Below, piece after piece: positions 1-11,168 of a DNA stretch of 64,000 nucleotides; the first letter of the stretch is position 1, and the number at the start of each line of letters is the position of its first letter. Position numbers and translations under genes: made by a program. The notes beneath the pieces are model-generated. The model was not told where the DNA came from. It did no database searches and saw nothing but the letters and a program-made list of their open reading frames with translations. Source of the DNA: Alphaproteobacteria bacterium (GTDB lineage Bacteria > Pseudomonadota > Alphaproteobacteria > Micavibrionales > Micavibrionaceae); the NCBI GenBank assembly GCA_017302165.1, contig JAFLCW010000001.1:682001-746000 (forward strand), read 5' to 3'.

Positions 1-1946
<1,946 letters not shown>

Positions 1947-1960
<14 letters not shown>

Positions 1961-2900
1961 CGTTGATCCTGTGGTGTTGGTGCGTCAGGATAGTATCAAA
2001 TCCGTTGAGGAATGTCTGCCTGATTTCATCTGTCTCCATCAGGATTTCATGGTGGGCACCGGGAATATTGATATAACGGGCGCTGGGGATGCGCCGCGCC
2101 ATGCGTTCAATGGCGTCATTATCGACTAGTGCTTCAGACCCGGCAGAGGCAAAAAAACAGGGTAGGGTAATGGATTCAGCCCGCGCGCTAGCAAAAAGAT
2201 ATTGGCAGGACATGAGTGCGTGTGCCACCCACCCAAAAGTCGCGCCGCCCAGACGTAAGTCTGGGTTTGATATCACCCAGGCATTATGAACGGCGTTTCT
2301 ATCGTGGTCGGATGAAAAAATATCGGCCTGTTCGCGTTCCTGTTTGTGCCAATCGCCGCCACCCGGAATATAGCTTGATGCGGGAAATAATTTTGCAATA
2401 CGAACCGAAAGCCATAACGGGAGAAACGCAACAGCCTTGAGCCCGAGCATGGGTGCAGAAAAACCTGCGCTTGAAAAAAGATTGGGATGATCCATAATGG
2501 TTCGAAGCCCGATATGCCCCCCCATCGAATGCGCCAGCATGAAAAGCGGGGCAGAGGGAGGCAAGCGTGGTGTGATGATCTCTGATATAAAATTGACGAG
2601 ATCAGTCACATGACCATCAAAAGGCATATTCCAATCACGTTCATAAAAACCGGGAAGTCGTTCAGAGCGGCCTTGCCCATACCAGTCCATGGTAAATACG
2701 GCATGACCGCGCGCGAGCATATCTCGCGCCGTTTCAAAATATTTTTCTGAAAATTCTGAACGCCCCCCCAGAATGACAACGGCGGAAACAGCCTTGTCAG
2801 GTACAACATAGCCATAGGCCAAGCGGTGACCTCGAGAGTGGAAAGATCCAGACTGCCAACCCTCAGGCGGTAAAAACCGGCCGGCCAAAGACGGGGTCAT
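1947..2900 (-). CDS. Alpha/beta hydrolase, monoacylglycerol lipase/lysophospholipase-like
   Basis: A 317-residue serine hydrolase of the PldB/monoglyceride lipase type, expected to cleave acyl esters. The nucleophile elbow AHSMGG (about residues 123-128) carries the catalytic Ser. The strand before it, FTMDWYGQGRSERLPG, is the typical substrate-cap entry of this family. A late GAHHEILME supplies the catalytic His, and the Asp is probably in the ASAGSEALVDND segment. No signal peptide is visible. The ATG at 2898-2900 abuts the pntB stop with no gap, so it is probably the fourth gene of the pnt transcript. The substrate cannot be told from sequence. Confidence 0.85.
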
Positions 2901-4286
2901 TTAGGATTCCATGGCCTTGACCACATCTTCGGTCACTTTTTTGGCATCACCCAATAACATATAGGTGTTATCGGCATAGAATAACGGGTTATCAATGCCC
3001 GCATACCCGGAACCCATAGAGCGTTTGATAAAGAAAACAGTTTTTGCTTTCTCAACATCCAGAACCGGCATCCCATAAATGGGCGAGGATTGATCCCGTT
3101 TAGCGGCCGGGTTGGTGATATCGTTGGCACCAATAATATAGGCGACATCGGCCTGCGCGAAATCACGGTTAATGTCCTCTAATTCGAATACTTCATCATA
3201 GGGAACATTCGCTTCGGCCAGCAGAACATTCATGTGTCCTGGCATCCGTCCGGCCACAGGGTGAATGGCATATGTTACTTCTACCCCGGCATGTTTAAGG
3301 GCAGACGCCATTTCCCGAACCACGTGCTGGGCTTGTGCCACAGCCATGCCATAGCCGGGGACAATGATAACTTTTGTGGCGTTTTTCATGATATAGGCGG
3401 CGTCTTCGGGGGATCCGATTTTGGCGGTCTGATCATTTTGCTGGGATGCCCCGGCAGAAACATCGCCCCCGAACCCGCCGACCAGAACCGACATGAACGA
3501 CCGATTCATGGCCTTGCACATGATGTAAGACAAGATTGCCCCCGATGACCCGACCAGTGCCCCGGTGATGATCAGCAGATCGTTCTGGAGCGTGAACCCA
3601 ATCCCCGCGGCCGCCCATCCGGAATAAGAATTCAACATGGAGACAATGACCGGCATGTCCGCGCCGCCGATCGGGATAATCATCAAGACGCCCAACACCA
3701 ATGCAATCGCAACAATCCCCCAGAATAAAAAGGTGCTTTCGGTCGCGCAGACCAGAGCCATCAGCAACAGCAGGCCGCCTGCTAAGGCCGCGTTGACCCT
3801 GTGACGTTCGGGAAGCAAGATGGGTTTGCCAGAGATTAATCCCTGAAGTTTACCAAACGCAATAATGGAACCCGTAAAGGTGATGGCACCAATGGCCGCC
3901 CCCAAAGACATTTCAATCAGGCTGGAGACCATAATTTCGCCTTTAAACCCGATCCCATAGGTTTCGGGATTGTAAAACGAAGCCGCCGCCACGAGTACCG
4001 CCGCAAGACCTACCAGAGAATGAAAAGCCGCGACCAGCTGGGGCAGGGCAGTCATTTTGATGTTCAGGGCAATTACGGCACCAATACCGCCGCCAATCGC
4101 CAGCCCCAGTAAGATCATCCACCAGGATTCAACCTCGACGATCAAGGTGGTCATGATGGCAATCGCCATCCCGGTCATGCCGTACGTTAATCCCCGGTGC
4201 GATGTTTCCGGGTGGGATAATCCCCGAAGCGCCAGAATGAACAAGATGGCCGACGCCAGATAGGCGAATGTTGAAAAGGCGTCCAT
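2901..4286 (-). CDS. pntB: NAD(P) transhydrogenase subunit beta PntB
   Basis: Membrane-bound proton-translocating transhydrogenase subunit that carries the NADP(H)-binding domain III. The 461 residues match the family length. The N-terminal two thirds contain about eight or nine hydrophobic helices forming the proton channel, and the C-terminal domain has the NADP-binding GYGMAVAQAQ and GRMPGHMNVLLAEA segments. It is the third of three pnt genes, 2 bases after pntAb. The complex couples the proton gradient to NADPH supply. The split of the alpha subunit into two genes is usual for alphaproteobacteria. Confidence 0.97.
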   Translation of the reverse strand: MDAFSTFAYLASAILFILALRGLSHPETSHRGLTYGMTGMAIAIMTTLIVEVESWWMILLGLAIGGGIGAVIALNIKMTALPQLVAAFHSLVGLAAVLVAAASFYNPETYGIGFKGEIMVSSLIEMSLGAAIGAITFTGSIIAFGKLQGLISGKPILLPERHRVNAALAGGLLLLMALVCATESTFLFWGIVAIALVLGVLMIIPIGGADMPVIVSMLNSYSGWAAAGIGFTLQNDLLIITGALVGSSGAILSYIMCKAMNRSFMSVLVGGFGGDVSAGASQQNDQTAKIGSPEDAAYIMKNATKVIIVPGYGMAVAQAQHVVREMASALKHAGVEVTYAIHPVAGRMPGHMNVLLAEANVPYDEVFELEDINRDFAQADVAYIIGANDITNPAAKRDQSSPIYGMPVLDVEKAKTVFFIKRSMGSGYAGIDNPLFYADNTYMLLGDAKKVTEDVVKAMES

Positions 4287-4288
4287 CG

Positions 4289-4717
4289 TTAGGCTCCTTT
4301 TTTCTTAAACATCTGGAGCATCCGCCGGGTGACGATAAACCCGCCAAAAATATTGATACCAGCCAGAATGACGGCAAAAAATCCCATCATTTTTGAAAAA
4401 TTCATCTCGGCTGGACCTGCGGCTATTAAGGCACCCACAATAATCACCGATGAAATCGCATTGGTAATGCCCATGAGCGGAGAGTGCAGGGCCGGAGTCA
4501 CCCGCCACACCACGTAATAACCGACAAAACAGGCCAGAATAAAAACGGTCAGTCCCGTCAGGAATGAAGACGCTTCATGATTATTGCCGATATCGGCCAC
4601 CATGGAACTGGCCTGAAGGGCAATGTCTGCCGCTTGATTGGCCAGTTCGCGTGCCTGATTAGCCAGGTCAGCCGCGCTTTGTTGTTGCCCAGAGGGAAGG
4701 GGGACTTGGTCGGTCAT
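4289..4717 (-). CDS. pntAB: NAD(P) transhydrogenase subunit alpha part 2 PntAb
   Basis: Small membrane part of the transhydrogenase alpha subunit, 142 residues. An Ala/Gln-rich helical N-terminal stretch (about residues 15-45) is followed by three hydrophobic helices (about 52-70, 80-103 and 108-130), with the family sequence [18 protein letters not shown] between the first two. Its start overlaps the pntAa stop by 4 bases (ATGA type), which suggests translational coupling. It anchors the soluble NAD-binding PntAa to the membrane. The Ala/Gln-rich N-terminal extension is longer than the core domain needs. Confidence 0.95.
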   Translation of the reverse strand: MTDQVPLPSGQQQSAADLANQARELANQAADIALQASSMVADIGNNHEASSFLTGLTVFILACFVGYYVVWRVTPALHSPLMGITNAISSVIIVGALIAAGPAEMNFSKMMGFFAVILAGINIFGGFIVTRRMLQMFKKKGA

Positions 4718-5859
4718 AGTTTTTCTTCCTTAAAGGTGAATTGGGGGTGAATGATGGCGCCATCTTTGGTGAGGGTCATACCTTTGACAATGTCATCATC
4801 CCAGTTGATCGCGAGTTGTTTTTGATCCTTATTAATCAGAAGGGTTAACAGGTTCAAAACATTACGGGCATACAAGGCCGATGCATCGGTGGCCACACGC
4901 GAGGGGATATTCAAATATCCGACGATGGTGACCCCTTGATGAGTGATGACTTCTCCGGGTTTAGATAACTCACAATTGCCGCCCGTTTCAACGGCCATGT
5001 CCACGATCACCGATCCGGGCTTCAGGCTTTCGACCATATCCTGCGTAATTAATTTGGGTGCCGGACGTCCGGGGATCAACGCCGTGGTGATCACGATATC
5101 CTGCTTGGCAATATGTTCACGCGTGAGGGCGGATTGTTTTTGTTGATACGAAGCCGACATTTCCTTGGCGTACCCGCCGGATGTTTCGGCTGATTTAAAT
5201 TCCTCATCTTCCACGGCGATAAAAGAAGCCCCTAACGATTTAACCTGTTCCTTGGCCGCCGGGCGTACATCATTGGCGGATACCACCGCGCCCAGTCGCC
5301 GGGCTGTGGCAATCGCCTGAAGCCCGGCCACACCCGCACCCATCACAAAAACTTTGGCGGGTGAAATGGTTCCGGCCGCTGTCATCATCATCGGAAACGC
5401 GCGCGTATAATGTGCGGCCGCATCCATCACAGCTTTATATCCCGCCAGATTAGATTGAGATGACAGCACATCCATGGACTGCGCCCGGGTAATCCGGGGC
5501 ACCAAATCCATGGCCATCGTCACCAGATTTTTTTCCTCAGCAGAGGTGATTAGAGATTTTTGGCGATGAGGATTCATCAGCCCAATCACAACCGCCCCTT
5601 CTTTGAGCGCAGAAAAATCGGCAGGCATAATTTGAACGCCCAGAAGAACATCGGCCTTTTTTAAAATATCCACCCGCGATTCAACGCTGGCGCCCGCCTG
5701 AACAAAAGCAGAGTCCGGATAGGCGGCAGATTCTCCAGCACCCTTTTCAATAAAAATGGAGGCCCCCAGCCCGATTAGTTTTTTGACCATTTCTGGCGTA
5801 GCGGCAACCCGGGCTTCGGCGACGGCGGTTTCTTTGACTATGGAAATATTTAGGCTCAC
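4714..5859 (-). CDS. pntAA: NAD(P) transhydrogenase subunit alpha part 1 PntAa
   Basis: Soluble NAD(H)-binding domain I of the transhydrogenase, 381 residues, related to alanine dehydrogenase. The N-terminal [20 protein letters not shown] block and the Rossmann segment [20 protein letters not shown] (about residues 172-191) are diagnostic. The [12 protein letters not shown] loop near residue 265 is also typical. The start is a GTG at 5857-5859 preceded by a good AAGGAAGGG ribosome-binding site. It is the first gene of the pntAa-pntAb-pntB-hydrolase run. The 231-base gap up to the divergent outer-membrane gene should hold both promoters. Confidence 0.96.
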   Translation of the reverse strand: MSLNISIVKETAVAEARVAATPEMVKKLIGLGASIFIEKGAGESAAYPDSAFVQAGASVESRVDILKKADVLLGVQIMPADFSALKEGAVVIGLMNPHRQKSLITSAEEKNLVTMAMDLVPRITRAQSMDVLSSQSNLAGYKAVMDAAAHYTRAFPMMMTAAGTISPAKVFVMGAGVAGLQAIATARRLGAVVSANDVRPAAKEQVKSLGASFIAVEDEEFKSAETSGGYAKEMSASYQQKQSALTREHIAKQDIVITTALIPGRPAPKLITQDMVESLKPGSVIVDMAVETGGNCELSKPGEVITHQGVTIVGYLNIPSRVATDASALYARNVLNLLTLLINKDQKQLAINWDDDIVKGMTLTKDGAIIHPQFTFKEEKL

Positions 5860-6090
5860 GTTTGCCCTTCCTTCGGTCTGATCTGGTCTGAAGATGGGAT
5901 GACAATGCCTTAAAGCAAGGGCTTTGTGAAGTCTCTATGGGATATCTTCCCGTAGAATTTTCAGCCCTTTGGCTTGCGCGATTCCGTTAAAAGATTTAAA
6001 TTTTACAGGTGCGTCATCTTTATCGGCGCCATTCTTGTTTCCGCGTCCTGCGGATGTGGCTTGCTTCTTATTTCATACCTTAAGGCAAAC

Positions 6091-7704
6091 ATGATATCTG
6101 ACCGTTTTTCCTATTGGCTACTCGCAGGTTCCTGCCTGTTGTTCTTGTCGTCTCCTGCCCGAGCCGAAAGTTTAAAGGACGCCATACAGTCGGCACTGGC
6201 GACCCATCCGTCTGCTGAATCCGCCAAGGCCGCTATTGAGATTGCGCGGGAAACGCTCACGGAAAATCGGTCGGATTACTTTCCGGAATTTAACGTGAAT
6301 TTGGGTGGTGGCAGGTTGTATGGAGAGAACAGCACAAGTCGGGGGTTAGTGACATCCCGGGGGGCGGCCTATTCATGGCTGTGGGAAGGTTCCACGAGCT
6401 TAACGCAGAATATTTTTAACGGCATGGAAACAAAAAACCGCGTTGCCGCCGCCTCAGCACGTGAAACGGCGGCGGTGCTGAATGTGGCTGATACCATGGA
6501 AACACTCGCGCTCAGGACAACTCAGGCTTATTTATCTGTGGCGCGCGCACAGGATAATCTGAAATCGTTGCGGTCTTATCAGGATAAGATTGCAGATTTT
6601 GAAAAACGCGTTCAAGAGATGGTGACACAAGGCGCGGCGGACGAGTCTGAATCGGCGCAAGCCCGCAATATATCGCTCATGCTCAAAGACAGCGAGGCTG
6701 AACTGGAAGGGCAGTTAAATTCTGCGCTGGCCAGTTATCAGGAAATGACAGGATCTGTCCCCGCGCAGGCGCTGGAAAAACCCAAAGCACCGGGTGAGTT
6801 GATTGCCTCTGGTGCCGAAAGTGTTCTGGCGGCGGCGCGCGAACATCATCCCTCTTTGAAATCCATCGCCCGGGAAATTGAAGCCGCACAATTCGATGCC
6901 AAAGCTGAAGAAGGGACGCTTTTGCCGGATCTGGATGGTGAGTTATCCTATCTGAAGCGGGATCAAAAAGAAGAAATAGGCGGCGAATCTGAAGACCGCC
7001 GAGCCATGTTGCGGGCTAACTGGGATTTTTCGTTAGGCGGGGGCGATATGGCACGGGTGCGCAAAGCCAGAGCGACCTCTGTGCAAAACGCCGCTTTGCT
7101 TTTGGAAAAACAGCGTGAAATTGAACGGGATATCCGTCTTGCCTATGCTGAATTGGGAACGGCACGCAAACAATATGAGGTCGCCACAGAACGTGAGCAG
7201 GTTACTACCCAACTTCGGGATGCCTACCTGACGCAGTTTGAAGGTGCGCGCGTTCGGTTGCTTCAGGTGATGCAGGCCGAAAATCAGGTGTTCAGCACAC
7301 AACTGGACAAAATAAATGCGGATTATCGTGTGGCCGCCGCGGAATTTGCGGTGCTGGCCAGTGCCGGCAAGCTTCAAGACAGCGTGATCAATATGCCGGA
7401 TAGACCGGCTCAGCCCTCAGCCGCACCCGTACAAAAACAGGATACGCTGAGAGATCAACCTACACCTGAGATATCTGCAGAGGAGCCACCGACCTCTTCT
7501 GCACAAATGCTTGAACACCAGATCACACATAGTCAAAAAGACCAAAGCATACCTAAGGCAACCTCAGATATGCCTGCCGCCGCTTCGGTTCAAACACCTG
7601 AACAGCCAGAAACGGCCTCACCGGCGATGATTTCACGTCAACGTCAGGAATACAAAGCCACCGAGGCGGATCGGGCGCTTCCCCGCTTCGATAGGCAGAA
7701 ATGA
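6091..7704 (+). CDS. TolC-family outer-membrane channel of the type I secretion system
   Basis: Outer-membrane efflux protein forming the exit duct for the adjacent ABC transporter. I chose the ATG at 6091 because it begins a clean signal peptide (hydrophobic core WLLAGSCLLFL, cleavage after PARA); an upstream start at 5974 would only add an unlikely leader. The mature part begins with the family sequence ESLKDAIQSALATHPS and holds two helical outer-membrane efflux repeats rich in Ala, Glu and Arg. It differs from typical TolC in a C-terminal tail of about 110 residues rich in Pro, Gln, Ser and Thr after the last helix. The stop overlaps the next gene by 4 bases. It is the first gene of the secretion operon. 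Confidence 0.88.
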   Translation: MISDRFSYWLLAGSCLLFLSSPARAESLKDAIQSALATHPSAESAKAAIEIARETLTENRSDYFPEFNVNLGGGRLYGENSTSRGLVTSRGAAYSWLWEGSTSLTQNIFNGMETKNRVAAASARETAAVLNVADTMETLALRTTQAYLSVARAQDNLKSLRSYQDKIADFEKRVQEMVTQGAADESESAQARNISLMLKDSEAELEGQLNSALASYQEMTGSVPAQALEKPKAPGELIASGAESVLAAAREHHPSLKSIAREIEAAQFDAKAEEGTLLPDLDGELSYLKRDQKEEIGGESEDRRAMLRANWDFSLGGGDMARVRKARATSVQNAALLLEKQREIERDIRLAYAELGTARKQYEVATEREQVTTQLRDAYLTQFEGARVRLLQVMQAENQVFSTQLDKINADYRVAAAEFAVLASAGKLQDSVINMPDRPAQPSAAPVQKQDTLRDQPTPEISAEEPPTSSAQMLEHQITHSQKDQSIPKATSDMPAAASVQTPEQPETASPAMISRQRQEYKATEADRALPRFDRQK

Positions 7705-9848
7705 CAGCGTCTCTCTCCTCGTCATCCCCGGCAACCGATCCGTTATTGGCGTGCCTTGAATTTTTATCCGCGCATTTTGGACAATCAAAATCGGCATCGG
7801 CCTTGGTATCGGGCTTGGCGTACGATGATAAAAATATGGGTGCCGATTTATTCTGCGAAGCGGCCAACAGAATTGGTCTTAAAACCAAAGTCACACGTCG
7901 GCCAAAGCTGTCCGATATCCCGCCGGCCATACTTCCCGTGGTCATGATATTGAAGGATCGGCAAGCCTGCGTCTTACTTCGAATATCTCCTGACCAAAAA
8001 ACAGGTTTTATCTGGTCTCCGGATACGTCCTCAGAACGCGCGGTGACGATAGCGGATTTGATGTTGTCCTATGGAGGGTATCTTATTTTTATTCATCCTC
8101 GGCCTGAATTCATAAACCCTGACGCGCCAGAGACTCAAGAGGCAGATCGTCATTGGTTCTGGGGGGCGGTGTGGGAAACACGGGGATTATATTACCGCAC
8201 GGCTATTGCGGCGGTGTTGATCAATATTTTTGCCCTGGTCAGTCCGCTTTTTATCATGAATGTGTATGACCGTGTGATCCCCAATAATGCCATTGAAACA
8301 GGTTGGGTATTGGGGATTGGTGCACTTACGGTTTTTGTGTTCGATTTTTTAATGCGCACCTTACGCGGATATTTTGTCGATCTCTCCAGCCGATATATTG
8401 ATGTTCAGGGCGGCAAGCGTATTTATGATCAATTGCTCAACATTAAACTGGCTGGGCGCCCGCCTTCGGCGGGTTCTTTTGCCAATATGCTCAAGGATTT
8501 TGATTCTATCCGGGAATTTTTGACATCGGCAACTTTAACCACGGTGATTGATCTCCCCTTTACGTTGCTGTTTTTAGGGATCATCTGGATTGTCGGGGGG
8601 CCGATCGCCTTGATATTGGCGGGGCTGATTATATTGGTGGTTTTGGCGGGGGCGTTGCTTCAGGTGCCGCTGAAAAATTATGTACGCAAATCCTCTGCTT
8701 CCGCCGAAGCCAAACATGGACTGCTCGTTGAAACGATTGGCGGCCTTGAAACCATCAAGGCAATTGGGGCAGATGGGCGCCTGCGGGCACGCTATGGCCA
8801 ATATCTGGCTGAAAATGCCCATTACGCGCAAAAATCGCGCTTTATATCGGGTTTGGGGGTTAATATTGCCACGTTCTTGCAACAGATTTCATCGGTTCTG
8901 GCGGTATTGGTGGGCATGTATTTGGTTCAGGATCAAAGCTTAAGTGTGGGCGCCTTGATCGCGATTGTCATGCTGGCCGGCCGGGCCATTGCTCCGATTG
9001 GCCAGCTGGCCAATCTGATGAGTCGGTATCACGGTGCCAAAGGGGCACTCAAGACTTTGGATGCGGTGATGGCCAAACCTGTCGAGCGGCCGGCACTTGC
9101 GCGCTTTCTACACCGTCCCGATATTCAGGGAAAAATCATTTTTAAAAATGTATCCTTTAGTTATCCCAATGTTGCACGAAAAATCCTGCATGACATCAGT
9201 TTTACGATCCATGCCGGGGAACGTGTCGGGATTATTGGCCGAATTGGTTCGGGAAAAAGTACGATATCACGGCTTATGATGGGGTTGTATGACCCATCCG
9301 AAGGCACCATTTTATTCGATGACACAGACAACCGGCAGATTGACCCGGCAGATCTCCGTCGCCGCATGGCTTATATCGCGCAGGATGTTGTTCTTTTTGC
9401 AGGGACAATCCGCGATAACATCACGGCCAGTGTGCCGCATGCCGCCGAAGAAGATATCCTTCGCGTGTCAAAAAGTGCAGGCGTGCATGACTTTGTATCG
9501 CAACACCCCATGGGATATGACGCCCCGGTCGGAGAGAGAGGGGAAGGGCTCTCAGGTGGCCAACGTCAGGCTGTGGCTTTGGCGCGAGCTATGTTGCTAA
9601 ATCCGACGATTTATATTTGTGATGAACCCACAAATGCCATGGATATGCAGGCAGAAAATGCTCTAGCGCAATATATTGCGGGGCAGACAAAAAACAAAAC
9701 ATTGATCCTCATCACCCATCGACAACATTTATTATCGCTGGTGGATCGCCTTATTTTAATCGATCAAGGGAAAGTCATCATGGATGCCCCGCGTGATCAG
9801 GTGTTGTCTGCACTTTCAAGCGGCACGATAGAGGTGCGGAATTCATGA
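7701..9848 (+). CDS. Type I secretion ABC transporter (LapB/RtxB-like)
   Basis: Inner-membrane permease/ATPase that powers one-step export of a large protein. The order is an N-terminal C39-like domain (about residues 1-130) without the usual catalytic Cys/His arrangement, five or six membrane helices (about 155-420), then an ATPase. The ATPase has Walker A GRIGSGKST (about 512), signature LSGGQRQAV (about 616) and Walker B IYICDEPTNAMD (about 636). The degenerate C39 domain is typical of exporters of RTX/LapA-type adhesins, which lack a cleaved leader. It overlaps both neighbours by 4 bases, so all three components are probably translated together. The likely substrate is the adhesin at 13421-16657. 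Confidence 0.93.
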   Translation: MTASLSSSSPATDPLLACLEFLSAHFGQSKSASALVSGLAYDDKNMGADLFCEAANRIGLKTKVTRRPKLSDIPPAILPVVMILKDRQACVLLRISPDQKTGFIWSPDTSSERAVTIADLMLSYGGYLIFIHPRPEFINPDAPETQEADRHWFWGAVWETRGLYYRTAIAAVLINIFALVSPLFIMNVYDRVIPNNAIETGWVLGIGALTVFVFDFLMRTLRGYFVDLSSRYIDVQGGKRIYDQLLNIKLAGRPPSAGSFANMLKDFDSIREFLTSATLTTVIDLPFTLLFLGIIWIVGGPIALILAGLIILVVLAGALLQVPLKNYVRKSSASAEAKHGLLVETIGGLETIKAIGADGRLRARYGQYLAENAHYAQKSRFISGLGVNIATFLQQISSVLAVLVGMYLVQDQSLSVGALIAIVMLAGRAIAPIGQLANLMSRYHGAKGALKTLDAVMAKPVERPALARFLHRPDIQGKIIFKNVSFSYPNVARKILHDISFTIHAGERVGIIGRIGSGKSTISRLMMGLYDPSEGTILFDDTDNRQIDPADLRRRMAYIAQDVVLFAGTIRDNITASVPHAAEEDILRVSKSAGVHDFVSQHPMGYDAPVGERGEGLSGGQRQAVALARAMLLNPTIYICDEPTNAMDMQAENALAQYIAGQTKNKTLILITHRQHLLSLVDRLILIDQGKVIMDAPRDQVLSALSSGTIEVRNS

Positions 9849-11161
9849 CATCACACGACGATACAGAATTCATGTCACAACTCGACCGAGCCGCCGGAAC
9901 CCGGCCAACGCTTTCCTCTCATCTTCTTTTGCTGTCTGTCGTCGCCTTGGTCATGGCCTTTGTCATCTGGGCTAGTTTTTCCAAGATAGAAGAAATCACC
10001 CGAGGCTTAGGACAAGTTGTCCCCACCAGTGAAATCCAGATTGTTCAAAGTCTTGAGGGTGGCATTCTCTCCGAACTTCTGATCAACGAAGGAGATGTGG
10101 CCGAAAAAAACCAGATTTTGCTTAAAATAAGCGATGTAGCGTCTTCTTCTGAAGAAAAGGGAACCGAAGCCAGATCATGGTCGCTTAAGGCCAAAAAGGC
10201 ACGTCTTGAAGCCGAGTCGAGTGGCCAAAATTTTTCGCTGACGCCTGAGATTACCCAAAATGCGCCGGATATTGCCCGCAACGAAGAACAGCTATATCGT
10301 TCCCGTCAGCAGGAATTATCAAACGCCAAATCCATTCTTGAAGATAAAATTAGCAGAGCCAGTGCAGAACTATCCGAAATTCAGGCTAAAATTTCTCGTC
10401 TTTCTGATAGTCGTTCCTCGCTTGAAAAAGAACTGGTCATCACACAGGATATGGTCAAAAAGCGCGCGGTGCCGCAACTTGAAGAAATTCGCCTGACGCG
10501 GGAATTGAATGATCTTTCTGGCCAGATACGCGAATCTTCGCAAAGACGCACCGGACTTGAAGCTGAATTAAGATCCGCCCGTAAGGAACGCGCCGATCAG
10601 GAAGATAAATTTAGATCACAGGCTTTAGGGGAATTAAACGCGGTTCAAACAGAGATATCGCAGTTGGATCAGAATTTAACCGCCACGCGCGACCGTGTAT
10701 CACGGGCGGAAATTCGGGCGCCTGTGGCCGGTGTAATTAATAAAATTTCTATTAAAACAATTGGCGGTGTGATTGAACCTGCCATGAAACTGGTTGAGAT
10801 TGTCCCGGTAGATGACGCCTTGAAGATTGTGGCGAAAGTTGCACCCCATGATATTGCCTTTTTAAAGCCCGGGCAGACCGCCAAAGTCAAAATCAGTGCG
10901 TATAACTCGCAAAAATATGGAAGCCTTAACGGAAAACTTGTTCGTATTGGCGCCAATAGTGTCGTGGATCGTGAGGGACATAGTTTTTTTGAGATTGAAG
11001 TACGCACGGATCAAAATCATCTTGGCACTCAGGCATCTCCTTTGCCCATTACCCCTGGTATGGAAGCACAGGTTGAAATTGTTACAGGAAAAAGATCGAT
11101 CATGGAATATCTTCTGAAGCCGATATTGCGTGTCCGGGATCGTGCCCTGACAGAACGATAG
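9845..11161 (+). CDS. HlyD-family membrane fusion protein
   Basis: Periplasmic adaptor linking the ABC transporter to the TolC-like channel, 438 residues. One membrane helix lies at about residues 25-47. The lipoyl half-motifs follow, with VQSLEGGILSELLINEGDVA near residue 65 and the second half AEIRAPVAGVINKI near residue 295, and a long coiled-coil of roughly 190 residues lies between them. A beta-barrel end domain (about 320-430) closes with the typical GMEAQVEIVTGKRSIMEYLL. The start overlaps the transporter stop (ATGA). It is followed after 7 bases by the cyclase gene. Confidence 0.93.
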   Translation: MTSHDDTEFMSQLDRAAGTRPTLSSHLLLLSVVALVMAFVIWASFSKIEEITRGLGQVVPTSEIQIVQSLEGGILSELLINEGDVAEKNQILLKISDVASSSEEKGTEARSWSLKAKKARLEAESSGQNFSLTPEITQNAPDIARNEEQLYRSRQQELSNAKSILEDKISRASAELSEIQAKISRLSDSRSSLEKELVITQDMVKKRAVPQLEEIRLTRELNDLSGQIRESSQRRTGLEAELRSARKERADQEDKFRSQALGELNAVQTEISQLDQNLTATRDRVSRAEIRAPVAGVINKISIKTIGGVIEPAMKLVEIVPVDDALKIVAKVAPHDIAFLKPGQTAKVKISAYNSQKYGSLNGKLVRIGANSVVDREGHSFFEIEVRTDQNHLGTQASPLPITPGMEAQVEIVTGKRSIMEYLLKPILRVRDRALTER

Positions 11162-11168
11162 AGATGGC

